DNA of 55,401 nt from Streptomyces kurssanovii (lineage in GTDB: Bacteria; Actinomycetota; Actinomycetes; Streptomycetales; Streptomycetaceae): NCBI RefSeq assembly GCF_014649695.1, contig NZ_BMTN01000031.1:1-55401 (forward strand), written 5' to 3'. The notes beneath the pieces were generated by a model that searched no databases, was not told the DNA's origin, and was given only the letters and a program-made list of their open reading frames with translations. Positions 17,658-26,471 of the stretch are shown here, in pieces. Position 1 is the first letter of the stretch. Each line of letters starts with the position of its first letter. The translations under genes were made by a program, and so were the position numbers.

Positions 17658-18740
17658 TCAGCTCATTCGCCGTCGGTCCTCGTCGGTCCACTTGCGGGTG
17701 TCGCGGGGCTCGACGTAGGGCTCCGCGTCCTTCGGGTGGCCCCCGACGAGCGCGCGTTCCCGGGCGAGCTCCGCGTCGAACTCGAGGCCCAGGAGGATGG
17801 CCAGGTTGGTGATCCACAGCCAGACGAGGAAGATGATGATGCCGGCGAGGGTGCCGTACGTCTTGTTGTAGGAGCCGAAGTTCGCCACGTAGAAGGCGAA
17901 GCCGGCCGACGCGAGGAGCCAGATCACCACGGCGATGAAGCTGCCGGGGGTGATCCATTTGAAGCCTCGACCCTTGGCGTTGGGTGTGGCCCAGTACAGC
18001 AGCGCCACCATGAGGGTGACGAGTACGACGAGCAGCGGCCACTTGGCGTACGTCCAGACCGTCATGGCGGTGTCGCCGACGCCGAGCGCCGTGCCGAGCT
18101 GCTGGGCGATGCCTCCGGAGAGGACGACGATGAGGGAGCTCACACACGCCATGATCATCAGGGCGACGGTCACGCCGAGGCGCACCGGCAGCACCTTCCA
18201 CGCGGGCCGGCCTTCCGGGACGTCGTAGATGGCGTTCGAGGAGCGGATGAACGCGGCCACATAGCCGGACGCGGACCACAGGGCGCCGAGCAGGCCGACG
18301 ACCGCCAGGATCGAACCGGTGCTGGAACTCCCCTGGAGCTGGGTGACGGCGTTGGTGATGACGTCGCGCGCAGGCCCCGGGGCGAGTTGCTGGATGTTGT
18401 CGAGCACCTTCTGCGTCGTGCTCTCGCCCATGATGCCCAGCAGGGAGACGAGCACCAGCAGGGCCGGGAACAGCGCCAGAATGCCGTAGTACGTCAGAGC
18501 GGCCGCGCGGTCGGTGAGTTCGTCGTCCTTGAACTCCTTGAGCGTTCCCCGCAGCACTTGTCCGAAAGACCTCTTGGGCATGTCGGTCGGCTTGTCCGGG
18601 GCGTTGCGCTCCACATCCCGCCCGGGGCCGGGCTCTCGGTCCGTGCCGGCAGCGGGCTGCGGTCCCGTGTCGGTGGCACGGTCGGCCTCGTGACGGGAGG
18701 CTTCTTCTTGACGATGCCGCAGGTTCGCAAAACGGGTCAT
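17658..18740 (-). CDS. YihY/BrkB-family inner membrane protein
   Basis: 360 residues from ATG 18740 (MTRFANLRHRQ); the upstream open frame lacks family features. A charged N-terminal tail of about 70 residues leads to the conserved LTDRAAALTYYGILALFPALL and about six membrane segments. Typical family signatures WSASGYVAAFIRSSNAIYD and GLEFDAELARER are present. These proteins are widespread integral membrane proteins of unknown transport or envelope role (the RNase BN label is historical). Transcribed alone on the minus strand. Confidence 0.83.
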   Translation of the reverse strand: MTRFANLRHRQEEASRHEADRATDTGPQPAAGTDREPGPGRDVERNAPDKPTDMPKRSFGQVLRGTLKEFKDDELTDRAAALTYYGILALFPALLVLVSLLGIMGESTTQKVLDNIQQLAPGPARDVITNAVTQLQGSSSTGSILAVVGLLGALWSASGYVAAFIRSSNAIYDVPEGRPAWKVLPVRLGVTVALMIMACVSSLIVVLSGGIAQQLGTALGVGDTAMTVWTYAKWPLLVVLVTLMVALLYWATPNAKGRGFKWITPGSFIAVVIWLLASAGFAFYVANFGSYNKTYGTLAGIIIFLVWLWITNLAILLGLEFDAELARERALVGGHPKDAEPYVEPRDTRKWTDEDRRRMS

Positions 18741-18929
18741 ATGGCTCGTGTATCCGTATTCGGGGAAGACAATCAACCGAATGCCTTCACGGCCGAACGC
18801 CCTCCCGCCGGCGCTCTCTTCGGCATGCCCGGCGCCTCGGCATGCCCCTGCCCTCCTCCCCCTGTGCTCCGTCTCGGCGGCGGGGTCCGCCCGACCACGT
18901 GCCCTCCCGTGGACATGAAAGAGCACACC

Positions 18930-18962
18930 GGCCCGGGCGCCGATGTCCGCGGCGCCCGGGCC
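18930..18962 (-). terminator. Strong hairpin after the DUF4235 operon
   Basis: GGCCCGGGCGCC (18930-18941) and GGCGCCCGGGCC (18951-18962) form a perfect 12-bp stem with a 9-nt loop, 50 bp beyond the stop of the minus-strand DUF4235 gene. It is a likely factor-independent terminator of the three-gene operon in the GC-rich style of streptomycetes, without a long U tract. Confidence 0.65.
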
Positions 18963-19012
18963 GGCGCCCGGAGGGGAGTGGAGTGGGACGGGAGTGGGTC
19001 GGCCACGGGGTG

Positions 19013-19279
19013 TCAGCCGGGCCAGGTGCCGGTGAGGCGTTTCGTGGCGACCGCACCACTGCGGTCGACGGCAGCCTTGACGACAGCGAAGATCGCGCCC
19101 TGCAGCGTCGCGGCGAGCAGCACCTCCCGCCAGCCGCGGTCCTCATCGGTCGCGTCCGGCGCGTCCTCGTCGTGGCCCAGCTTCTTCCATACCTGGCCGA
19201 ACACCGCTCCCGCCACGGCGCCGCTCGCGGCACCGATCGCCAGACCGACGGGCTTGTAGAAGACCTTCGAAGCCTTCAT
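19013..19279 (-). CDS. DUF4235 small membrane protein
   Basis: 88 residues. ATG 19279 overlaps the stop of the DUF3618 gene. It opens with MKASKVFYKPVGLAIGAASGAVAGAVFGQVW, a membrane segment rich in small residues, and has a second hydrophobic part (LLAATLQGAIFAVVKAAVDR). This matches DUF4235. Function unknown; family members usually sit with DUF3618 and holin-like genes as here. Third gene of the operon. Confidence 0.8.
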   Translation of the reverse strand: MKASKVFYKPVGLAIGAASGAVAGAVFGQVWKKLGHDEDAPDATDEDRGWREVLLAATLQGAIFAVVKAAVDRSGAVATKRLTGTWPG

Positions 19280-19665
19280 CGGTGCCTCCTGTGCTTGACC
19301 AGCATCAGGAGAACAAGGGCCAGGGCGACTCCCGCTCCCGCTCCGGCGAGGAGCTTCGTGTTGTCGTCGCGTGCCGCGTGTGCGGCGTGGTGCTCGTGGC
19401 GCGGGTGAGGGGTCTTGTCGCGGATCGTGTCGCCCACCGCGGCCGCTCCGGCGGCCACCTGCTCCTTGGCGCGGCCGGCCTTGAGCCCCACCTTGTCCTT
19501 CACGCTCGCGGCGGTCTCCTTGGCCCGGCTCTTGACGTCGGCCTTGGCCGCGAGCGCCTCCACCGTTTCGCCGAGTTCGTCGCGGGTGTGTTGGATCTGC
19601 GTGCGCAGTTCGTCGGCCGACAGGGCGCTCGGGTCCCTGCTGCTGCCGTGCGGGGGAGTGTTCAT
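19276..19665 (-). CDS. DUF3618 protein with coiled segment and one membrane helix
   Basis: 129 residues. The N-terminal DUF3618 motif LRTQIQHTRDELGETVEALAAKADVKSRAKE is followed by an amphipathic Lys/Ala-rich region and a C-terminal membrane helix (LLAGAGAGVALALVLLMLV) with a basic end. Its start overlaps the stop of the holin-like gene and its stop overlaps the DUF4235 start, so all three are translationally coupled. Envelope-associated; exact role unknown. Confidence 0.82.
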   Translation of the reverse strand: MNTPPHGSSRDPSALSADELRTQIQHTRDELGETVEALAAKADVKSRAKETAASVKDKVGLKAGRAKEQVAAGAAAVGDTIRDKTPHPRHEHHAAHAARDDNTKLLAGAGAGVALALVLLMLVKHRRHR

Positions 19666-20069
19666 CGGTGTGCCCTTTCCTTGATCTCACGGACGTCGCG
19701 CTGCACGCTGCTGATCGTCTCCTGGGGCTTGGGCGGGCCGGCCCGCCGAATGCTCTTCTTCCCGGCCGCGCCGAGGATCGCGGCGATCAGGAACAGCGCC
19801 CCCGTGACGATCAGTGCCGCCGCCCACCACGGCAGGACCAGCGCGAGCGCGATGATCGCCGTGGCGACCAGTGCCTGCAGGGCGAGGACCGTGACCAGGC
19901 CGGCGCCTCCGAACAGCCCGCCGCCCATGCCGAACCGTTTGCCCTTCTCGCTCATCTCGGCTCTGGCCAGCTGCATCTCTTCCCGCACCAGCTGCGAGAT
20001 CTGCTGCGAGGCTCGGCTGACCAGCTCACCGACCGGCTCGTCCGTGGCCGTGCGATGGAAATTGCTCAT
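19662..20069 (-). CDS. Holin-superfamily III-like (DUF1469) membrane protein
   Basis: 135 residues from ATG 20069, chosen because AGGAGG lies 8 nt upstream. The N-terminal amphipathic helix (ELVSRASQQISQLVREEMQLARAEM) and two membrane helices match the 'phage holin family' DUF1469 proteins of actinomycetes, which are chromosomal and not linked to a prophage here. First gene of the operon with DUF3618 and DUF4235. Probably envelope or stress related. Confidence 0.8.
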   Translation of the reverse strand: MSNFHRTATDEPVGELVSRASQQISQLVREEMQLARAEMSEKGKRFGMGGGLFGGAGLVTVLALQALVATAIIALALVLPWWAAALIVTGALFLIAAILGAAGKKSIRRAGPPKPQETISSVQRDVREIKERAHR

Positions 20070-20166
20070 CGGGTCCACCTCCTGACGGGTCCACGGGCTC
20101 CGGTTACCCGAGATGGCGCCGGGCACACAACGGGCGGGGCCCGTGGCCGCGGACAGGCCTCCGCAG

Positions 20167-20219
20167 CGGCGGTTCCATGGGCGTTTCCGCCTGTGGCGGC
20201 GGCGCCCATGGAACCGCCG
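20167..20219 (-). terminator. Large near-perfect hairpin after the sortase gene
   Basis: A 17-bp perfect stem pairs 20167-20183 with 20203-20219. An inner CCGCC/GGCGG stem (187-191 with 195-199) and a 3-nt loop top it. It lies about 95 bp past the stop of the minus-strand sortase gene and 98 bp before the holin-like gene. It should insulate the two operons. Confidence 0.65.
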
Positions 20220-20314
20220 ACCGGAATCGTGGAGCCGTAAAGGCATCAGGCCGTCGCGCCGCGGCGGTCGTCACCGACCGCGACGGTCCGGCACGGCCCG
20301 TTCCGGACGGCGGG

Positions 20315-21016
20315 TCAGCGAACCGCCACCAGCCGCCCGAAGGCGACCACGTTCCCTTCGTAACCGCCGTCCTGCGTGTACCTTCCGCCGCAGGTGAGCA
20401 GCCGGATCTCCGCCTCCGCCGTGTCCGCGTACACCTCCGCGGCAGGGAAGTCCCGCAGGTCGAACACCTCGACCGCGTAGACCGCGAACTCCGCCGTGCG
20501 CCCGTCCTCGCGCAGCACTTCCACCCGCGTACCGCGCGTCAGCGAGCCGACTGGATAGAAGACGGCCGGTCCTGCCTCGTTGTCGACATGGCCGACGAGG
20601 ACCGAGGTGCCGCGTTCCCCGGGCGTCGCGGCGCCGGAGTACCAGCCGGCCAGGTCGGCCCGCGTCGCCGGCGGCACGCTCACCCAGCCGTTCCCGTCGA
20701 GCCCGACGGGCGTCAGAGGCGCGTCGATGCCTGCCGTGGGTACGGACACACGGCGCGGCGCTGAGCGCGGCAGCGGCTCCGGAGCGGGTGGCAGCGCCGC
20801 CGAGGCGTGCCGCGCCGCGGACGCGGCGGATGCGGCCGGCTCAGGGGACCCGCGGGACCCGGCCGGCCCGAGGGGCACGGCGGAAGCGGCCGACGGGGAC
20901 GGCTGGGGCGGGCCGCCGTACGGCCCGCCGCTCCCGTTGCCCACGAGGAATACACCGAACAGCAGGACACACAGGACCGTGCACCAGGGACCGCGCTTCG
21001 AGGGCGGCGGCGACAT
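20315..21016 (-). CDS. Class F sortase
   Basis: 233 residues from ATG 21016. An N-terminal membrane anchor (TVLCVLLFGVFLVGNG) is followed by a long Pro/Ala/Ser-rich linker (about 35-90) and the sortase domain. The catalytic His is His143 in VGHVDN and the catalytic Cys is Cys209 in LLTCGG, with Arg212 or Arg228 as the candidate third residue. Class F enzymes are common in actinomycetes but their substrates are poorly known. The gene lies 14 nt after a secreted membrane-anchored protein gene, which may be its partner. It is not the class E type expected for LAXTG signals. Confidence 0.83.
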   Translation of the reverse strand: MSPPPSKRGPWCTVLCVLLFGVFLVGNGSGGPYGGPPQPSPSAASAVPLGPAGSRGSPEPAASAASAARHASAALPPAPEPLPRSAPRRVSVPTAGIDAPLTPVGLDGNGWVSVPPATRADLAGWYSGAATPGERGTSVLVGHVDNEAGPAVFYPVGSLTRGTRVEVLREDGRTAEFAVYAVEVFDLRDFPAAEVYADTAEAEIRLLTCGGRYTQDGGYEGNVVAFGRLVAVR

Positions 21017-21030
21017 GGGCTCCGTTCCCC

Positions 21031-21549
21031 TCACACGCCCGCGCTCGAACGGCGCCGCATGAGGTACGCGCCCCCGCCGAGCGCGCAGGCGACAAGTGTC
21101 CAGCCGGCGACCGACCTTGCGGGACCTGGGTCGGTGAAACTGCCGCCGCTCCCGGCGTGGGCCCCGCCGCCCGGCTTCACCGTCCCGGGCCGGTGGGTAC
21201 CACCGGAGCCCGCCACGATGGTGAGCGGGGCGTGACCCTTCTCGCCCTTGCAGTCGAAGGTCACCTCGTACTCCGCGCCCGGCCTGGCGTCCTTGTCGAC
21301 CTTCGCCGTGGCGGGGCGCCCGTCGTGGACGGTGACCGTGTCGAAGACCTCGGACGACACGGTGACCTTCTTGGCCGGGCACTCGGTGGCGGTGAGGGTG
21401 ACCGTGCCGCCCGGCTCGACGGTCGAGGGGGAGACGGAGAACGCGAACGAGGTGACGCCGCCGCCCTCCTCCGCGTGGGCCGCCGCGACGGGGGCGAGGA
21501 GCGCGACGGCACCGGCGAGGGGCAGGAACGCGAGCGGTATGGCGCGCAT
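21031..21549 (-). CDS. Secreted, C-terminally membrane-anchored protein paired with sortase
   Basis: 172 residues from ATG 21549 (MRAIPLAFLPLAG). It has a signal peptide with probable cleavage after AAAHA, then an Ig-like domain with a Cys pair (TECPAKK and FDCKGEKG) and a Gly-rich stretch. A C-terminal membrane helix follows, ending in MRRRSSAGV. It resembles a wall-anchored protein but has no LPXTG or LAXTG motif before the helix. Conserved next to class F sortases in streptomycetes as far as I recall. Function unknown. Confidence 0.7.
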   Translation of the reverse strand: MRAIPLAFLPLAGAVALLAPVAAAHAEEGGGVTSFAFSVSPSTVEPGGTVTLTATECPAKKVTVSSEVFDTVTVHDGRPATAKVDKDARPGAEYEVTFDCKGEKGHAPLTIVAGSGGTHRPGTVKPGGGAHAGSGGSFTDPGPARSVAGWTLVACALGGGAYLMRRRSSAGV

Positions 21550-21746
21550 GGGCGGTTCTCCGGGTTCCCGAGGGCTGTCGCGCGGAGGTTCCGCGGATGT
21601 CGGGACATGCACCTCGACGGGAACGACGCTAGGAGCGGCCCTGTGGCCCTGCCACTTCAAGGGGGCCGATGGGCCGGACCGCCGTCCCGGCCGTGAACGA
21701 GCGCAGAGCGCGTGGCGCCTCGCGTAGCGACGGCTTGCCGCGTCGC

Positions 21747-22115
21747 CTACTCGCCGTCGGCCGGCTCCGGCACGTCACGGGTGCCCAGCCGAAGGTGCTC
21801 GATGTGGTAGACGGCCTCGTCGAGCAGCTGGGCGACGTGGTTGTCGTAGAGGCTGTACTCGATCCGCCGGCCCTGACGGGTGCCGGAGACCAGGCTGAGC
21901 GCCCGCAGCAGCCGCAGCTGGTGGGAGACGGCGGACTGCTCCATCTCGACCGCCTCCGCGAGCTCGGTCACTCCGCACGGACCTTGGCGCAGTCGCGTGA
22001 GGATCATGAGGCGGGAGGGCGTCGCGAGGGCCTGCAGGGTGGCGGCGATGGTCGCCGCGGAGTCCGCGTCAAGATGCGCGGCCGGGGTGGTCCCGCCGCT
22101 GACTCCGTGTCCCAT
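21747..22115 (-). CDS. nmtR: NmtR-like ArsR-family nickel/cobalt repressor
   Basis: 122 residues from ATG 22115. This start is chosen because the MGHG N-terminus is itself part of the NmtR metal site. Numbering from it, Gly2, His3, Asp91, His93, His104 and His107 coincide with the metal-binding residues reported for mycobacterial NmtR. The region around the second extra His pair of NmtR is not kept (Arg109). The winged helix core VTELAEAVEMEQSAVSHQLRLLR binds DNA. Nickel or cobalt binding should release it from the operator upstream of the divergent ATPase gene. The same divergent layout (nmtR/ctpJ) is known in Mycobacterium tuberculosis. Confidence 0.85.
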   Translation of the reverse strand: MGHGVSGGTTPAAHLDADSAATIAATLQALATPSRLMILTRLRQGPCGVTELAEAVEMEQSAVSHQLRLLRALSLVSGTRQGRRIEYSLYDNHVAQLLDEAVYHIEHLRLGTRDVPEPADGE

Positions 22116-22149
22116 GGTGCACATCGTAGCCGCGCGACAGATGCGATGA

Positions 22150-22165
22150 ATGAAGACCTCTTCAT
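22150..22165. promoter_or_regulatory. Operator palindrome between nmtR and the P1B ATPase
   Basis: ATGAAGA-CC-TCTTCAT is a perfect 7-bp inverted repeat with a 2-bp spacer, 34 bp from the repressor start and 73 bp from the ATPase start. It has the ATGAA...TTCAT form typical of ArsR/SmtB metal-sensor operators. It is the only strong palindrome in this divergent space. Confidence 0.75.
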
Positions 22166-22238
22166 GTGTTCCGCTATGGTGGTCGGGTTCCGCCCACACC
22201 CCGTGCCCCGGAACCCCCGAAGAAGAGGTGTGCTCCCG

Positions 22239-24224
22239 ATGGTTCCTCCGACGTCGCCGACGTCCCCGACCGCCACACCGGTGCGCGACGCCACCACTGC
22301 GCGGCCCGCCGCGGCGCCCGGGGCGGCACCGGGCAGACGGCGCACCCGGCTGTTCGCGCTCCCCGAGGTCCGCTGGGCGGCGCTGTCCGCCGTCGCGTTC
22401 CTGTGCGCCCTGCCGCTCGACCTCGGCGGCGCACCGGCCTGGGCCTGGGGCCCGCTCTACGCCCTCTGCTACGCGGCCGGCGGCTGGGAACCCGGTCTGG
22501 AAGGGCTACGGGCGCTGCGTGAGAAGACCCTCGACGTCGACCTGCTGATGGTCGTGGCCGCCGTCGGGGCCGCGGCCATCGGGCAGTTCCTCGACGGCGG
22601 GCTGCTGATCGTCATCTTCGCCGTGTCGGGCGCGCTGGAGGCGCTCGCGACCCGCCGCACCGCCGACTCGGTCAGCGGCCTGCTCGACCTCGCCCCGGCG
22701 CAGGCCCTGCGCCTGTCGGATGGCGCGGAGGAGATCGTCCCCGTCTCCGGCCTGCGGGTGGGGGACACCGTTCTGGTGCGGCCCGGAGAGCGTCTGCCCG
22801 CCGACGGGACCGTGCTCGAGGGCGCCAGCGAGGTCGATCAGGCGACGATCACCGGCGAACCGCTCCCCGTCGACCGCTTCGCCGGCCACACCGTCTTCGC
22901 CGGCACCCTCAACGGCACCGGCTCGCTCCGCGTCCGTGTCGACGCGGACGCGGCCGGGTCCGTGATCGCGCGGATCGTGGCGATGGTCGAGGAGGCCAGT
23001 GCCACCAAGGCGCCCACCCAACTGTTCATCGAGAAGATCGAACAGCGGTACTCCACAGGGGTCGTGGTCGCCACCCTCGCGCTGCTGGCCGTGCCGCTCG
23101 CCTTCGGCGCCGACTTCACCAGCACGCTGCTGCGGGCCATGACCTTCATGATCGTCGCTTCACCGTGCGCCGTCGTGCTGGCCACCATGCCGCCGCTGCT
23201 GTCCGCGATCGCCAACGCCGGACGCCACGGAGTCCTCGTCAAATCCGCCGTGGCCATGGAGTCGTTGGCCTCCGTCACCCGCGTCGCGCTCGACAAGACC
23301 GGCACGCTCACCGAAGGGGCGCCACGCGTCGCGGAGGTCCGTCTGCTGCACGCCGGCGGCCTCGACGAGGAAACGGTGCTGACGCTCGCGGCGGCGGCCG
23401 AACACCACAGCGAGCACCCGCTGGGCCGTGCCGTGGTCACGGCGGCACGCGAACGCGGCCTGCGGCTGCCGGAGGCCCGGCAGTTCGAGTCGGCTCCCGG
23501 GCGAGGCGTTTCCGCGCACGTCTCCGGCCGTGCGGTGCGCGTCGGCAGCCCCGCCGCCCTGCTCACCGGCGACAGCGCGGAGGCGACGGCGATGGAGGCC
23601 GACGGCCGGACGGCCGTCGTGGTGGAGGTGGACGGGGAACCCGTCGCCGTGCTGGCCGTCGAGGACCGGCTCAGGCACGGCGCCCCGGAGGCCGTCGCGG
23701 CCCTCGCCCGTCTCACCGGCGCGGGACCCACACTGCTCACGGGCGACAACCCGCGGGCGGCGGCCCGGGTGGCGGGTGAGGTCGGCATCACCGACGTACG
23801 GGCGGCGCTGCTGCCGCAGGACAAGGTCGCGGCGGTACAGGAGTGGGAACGGGCGGGCGACAGGGTGCTCGTCGTCGGCGACGGCGTCAACGACGCGCCC
23901 GCGCTGGCCGCCGCGACCGCGGGTGTCGCGATGGGCCGGGCGGGCTCCGACCTGGCCCTGGAGAGCGCGGACGCCGTGGTGGTGCGCGACGAGGCGGCCG
24001 CGGTTCCCGCCGTCGTGGCGCTGTCGCGGCGTGCCCGCCGGCTCGTCGTACAGAACCTTGTGATCGCGTCCGTGTGCATCGGCGTGCTGGTGGTCTGGGA
24101 CCTGGCCTGGCACCTGCCCTTGCCGCTCGGGGTCGCCGGCCACGAGGGCTCCACCGTTCTGGTGGGTCTCAACGGCCTGCGGCTCCTGCGCGAGTCGGCG
24201 TGGCGGCGGGCGGCGCAGGCCTGA
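22239..24224 (+). CDS. ctpJ: P1B-4 heavy-metal ATPase (Co/Ni/Zn exporter, CtpJ-like)
   Basis: 661 residues from ATG 22239, with AGAAGAGG 10 nt upstream. P-type ATPase motifs are complete: TGEP at 205-208, phosphorylated Asp352 in DKTGT, SEHPLG, and GDGVNDAPAL. The membrane metal-site motifs are SPC (308-310) and HEGST (from His635), which define subgroup P1B-4. Subgroup members export cobalt, nickel, zinc or iron. There is no N-terminal Cys-x-x-Cys metal domain, only a short Pro/Ala-rich tail. Pairing with an NmtR-like repressor points to nickel/cobalt as inducers. Inner-membrane exporter. Confidence 0.88.
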   Translation: MVPPTSPTSPTATPVRDATTARPAAAPGAAPGRRRTRLFALPEVRWAALSAVAFLCALPLDLGGAPAWAWGPLYALCYAAGGWEPGLEGLRALREKTLDVDLLMVVAAVGAAAIGQFLDGGLLIVIFAVSGALEALATRRTADSVSGLLDLAPAQALRLSDGAEEIVPVSGLRVGDTVLVRPGERLPADGTVLEGASEVDQATITGEPLPVDRFAGHTVFAGTLNGTGSLRVRVDADAAGSVIARIVAMVEEASATKAPTQLFIEKIEQRYSTGVVVATLALLAVPLAFGADFTSTLLRAMTFMIVASPCAVVLATMPPLLSAIANAGRHGVLVKSAVAMESLASVTRVALDKTGTLTEGAPRVAEVRLLHAGGLDEETVLTLAAAAEHHSEHPLGRAVVTAARERGLRLPEARQFESAPGRGVSAHVSGRAVRVGSPAALLTGDSAEATAMEADGRTAVVVEVDGEPVAVLAVEDRLRHGAPEAVAALARLTGAGPTLLTGDNPRAAARVAGEVGITDVRAALLPQDKVAAVQEWERAGDRVLVVGDGVNDAPALAAATAGVAMGRAGSDLALESADAVVVRDEAAAVPAVVALSRRARRLVVQNLVIASVCIGVLVVWDLAWHLPLPLGVAGHEGSTVLVGLNGLRLLRESAWRRAAQA

Positions 24225-24353
24225 CGGTGCTGACGGCGGGTGGGCCGGGCGGGCCCCTGGGCCAGCGCTCTCCCGCGGGCACCCCCCGCCTGCCGCCGCT
24301 GCCCGTCCCGGCCCGCCTCGCCCCCCACCAGAGGCGTTCCCCGCCCGGTTCCC

Positions 24354-26381
24354 TCACAGGTGGTCGCGGGGCAGTGTCTCGTTCCACGTACGGGAGAAGA
24401 CCCTGCGGCCGTTCTCGAAGCCGTCCAGGGTGGCGTCGATGAAGAACTCGGTCTCGCTCGACGTCAGTTCGGTACGGGTCTCCACGCGTACGTCCCAGTC
24501 GTCCCGGCGGAAGCGCATGGTCCAGGCGCTTTCCCCGCCGACCGACGTGAAGTCGTCGGCGACCGCGCTGTACTTCTCGTGCGCCCGCAGGCCCACGTCG
24601 AGGCCGATGTCGTCGTAGCGCACCATGCCGCGGTCCTTGACGATCTCGAGCGCGGACCGGTAGCCGACCAGATCCCGGGTGACCTCCCAGCGCTGCTCAG
24701 GGGGTGTCAGCCGGGTGGTGGTGAGGGGCGCCGTGCCCTCGGGCTCGCCGAACGGACGCGTGGACAGGCCGTCGGGCGCGTCGTGCGGTCGCAGCGGCAG
24801 CGTCAGGCTGCTGGTGCCTTCGTAGACGCTCAGCAGCACCGGTCGGGGCGGTGCCCAGGCGAGCGGCCAGTAGGAGGTGGACAGCGACAACCGGATGCGG
24901 TGACCGGGCGGGAAGGCCTGGGCGACGCCGTTGAGTTGGACGGTGGCCCGGTAGCGGGCGCCGGGTTCCAGCGGCTCCGGCACGCCCGTACCGTCGCGAT
25001 GCGTGAGGTTGAGCAGGCCGTAGGTGACGCGGGTGGCGCTGCCCTCAGGAGCCACGTCCGACAGTCGCGCGGCGACCATGGCGACCGGTTCGCTGACCGA
25101 CAGGTCCAGTTCGACGGTGGGAGAGCCGAGGATCTCGACGCGCTCGGTCAGCGCGTCGGTCTCGAAGACCAGGGAGCCGCCGTCCTCCTCCCGCTGGTCG
25201 TAGGGAAGATCCGGCGGGGCGTTGTACGAGGCCCACTTGCCCGCGAACTGCCCGACGGACAGCGGCGACTGCACGGTCAGGGCGTCCTTGCCCGACGCAG
25301 CCTCACCGGGGGCGCCGATGCGGTGCCGGCTGAGGGGATGGGCGGTCGGCCGGACATGGGGAGAGGGCCAGGAAGGTTCGCCCACCCAGCGGCCGGGCCG
25401 GGACTCGTAAGAGGTGGAGGGCGGCACGCTGTCCTGCATCCAGGCCCGGAGCATCGGCCCGTCCATGACCCCGTTGTCGACGCCCTTGAGCCAGTGGTCC
25501 CACCAGGCGACGACCTCTTGCAGATAGCCGATGGCAGGGCCCGGCTCGCCGAGGTGAGGGTACTTGTGCGACCACGGACCGATCAGACCCTTGCGCGGCA
25601 CGTCCAGGTTCCCCAGCAGGCGTGTCACCGCGTTGGAATAGCCGTCCGCCCAGCCGCTGGAGGCCAGGACGGGGCAGCGTACCGCCTGGTAGTCCTCGCA
25701 GACCGAGGCGTGCCGCCAGTACGCGTCGCGGCGCTGGTGGCGCAGCCACTCCAGCGCCCACGGGCGGGTGTTCTCCAAGCGCTCCTGCCACATCTCGCGC
25801 CAGCGCTCGCCGACGACGGCGGGATCCGGCGGGCAGGTGGCGTAGGCGAACATGGTGCCGGCTTCGGCCAGGTTGTCCGACAGCAACGCACCGCCCATGT
25901 AGTGCATGTCGTCGGCGTACCGGTCGTCCGTGAAGGACGCGATGACGATGGCGCGCAAGCTCGGGGGCTGTCGGGCGGCGACCTGGAGGGCGGCGAACGC
26001 GCCCCAGGAGATGCCCATCATGCCGGTGTTCCCGTCGCACCAGGGCTGCTCCGACAGCCACGCGAGGATCTCCTCGGCGTCGCTCTGTTCCCGTTCCAGG
26101 TACTCGTCCGCGAGGACCCCTTCGGACTCGCCGGTGCCCCGCAGGTCGACACGGACGCAGGCGTAGCCGTGACCGGCGATGTAGGGGTGGTGGACGGAGT
26201 CGCGTACCGAGGACAGGTCGCGCTTGCGGTACGGGATGTACTCCAGCACGGCCGGCACCGGTTCCGCGTCGGAGGAGACGGGACGCCAGATCCGGGCCGA
26301 CAGACAGACTCCGTCGGACATGGGGACGGCTACGTGCTCCTCTTCCGTTGTCGCGTAGGGCAGGTTGCTCACATAACGCAT
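24354..26381 (-). CDS. CocE/NonD (S15) family hydrolase
   Basis: 675 residues with an alpha/beta-hydrolase domain followed by a C-terminal jelly-roll (X-Pro dipeptidyl-peptidase C-terminal) domain. The catalytic triad is visible as Ser125 in GISWGA, Asp246 in SGWADGYS and His272 in GPWSHKYPH. Family members hydrolyse esters (cocaine esterase) or acyl-peptide bonds. There is no signal peptide, so it is cytosolic. It is last in a same-strand series DUF4246 - ATP-grasp - CocE, 90 nt after the ATP-grasp gene. It might cleave or acylate an amide or ester made by those enzymes. The substrate is unknown. Confidence 0.85.
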   Translation of the reverse strand: MRYVSNLPYATTEEEHVAVPMSDGVCLSARIWRPVSSDAEPVPAVLEYIPYRKRDLSSVRDSVHHPYIAGHGYACVRVDLRGTGESEGVLADEYLEREQSDAEEILAWLSEQPWCDGNTGMMGISWGAFAALQVAARQPPSLRAIVIASFTDDRYADDMHYMGGALLSDNLAEAGTMFAYATCPPDPAVVGERWREMWQERLENTRPWALEWLRHQRRDAYWRHASVCEDYQAVRCPVLASSGWADGYSNAVTRLLGNLDVPRKGLIGPWSHKYPHLGEPGPAIGYLQEVVAWWDHWLKGVDNGVMDGPMLRAWMQDSVPPSTSYESRPGRWVGEPSWPSPHVRPTAHPLSRHRIGAPGEAASGKDALTVQSPLSVGQFAGKWASYNAPPDLPYDQREEDGGSLVFETDALTERVEILGSPTVELDLSVSEPVAMVAARLSDVAPEGSATRVTYGLLNLTHRDGTGVPEPLEPGARYRATVQLNGVAQAFPPGHRIRLSLSTSYWPLAWAPPRPVLLSVYEGTSSLTLPLRPHDAPDGLSTRPFGEPEGTAPLTTTRLTPPEQRWEVTRDLVGYRSALEIVKDRGMVRYDDIGLDVGLRAHEKYSAVADDFTSVGGESAWTMRFRRDDWDVRVETRTELTSSETEFFIDATLDGFENGRRVFSRTWNETLPRDHL

Positions 26382-26471
26382 ACGGCCGGCCCTCTCCCTC
26401 CTCTTCTCGGCTCGGCTGGGCGGCTGCCCAGGATCCTGTCCGGCACACCGGTCCGGCCGGACCGGCGTGCC

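Noticed and set aside
19662-20069. Prophage holin
   Set aside because: The holin-like protein is the chromosomal DUF1469 type, in operon with DUF3618 and DUF4235; no other phage genes are nearby.
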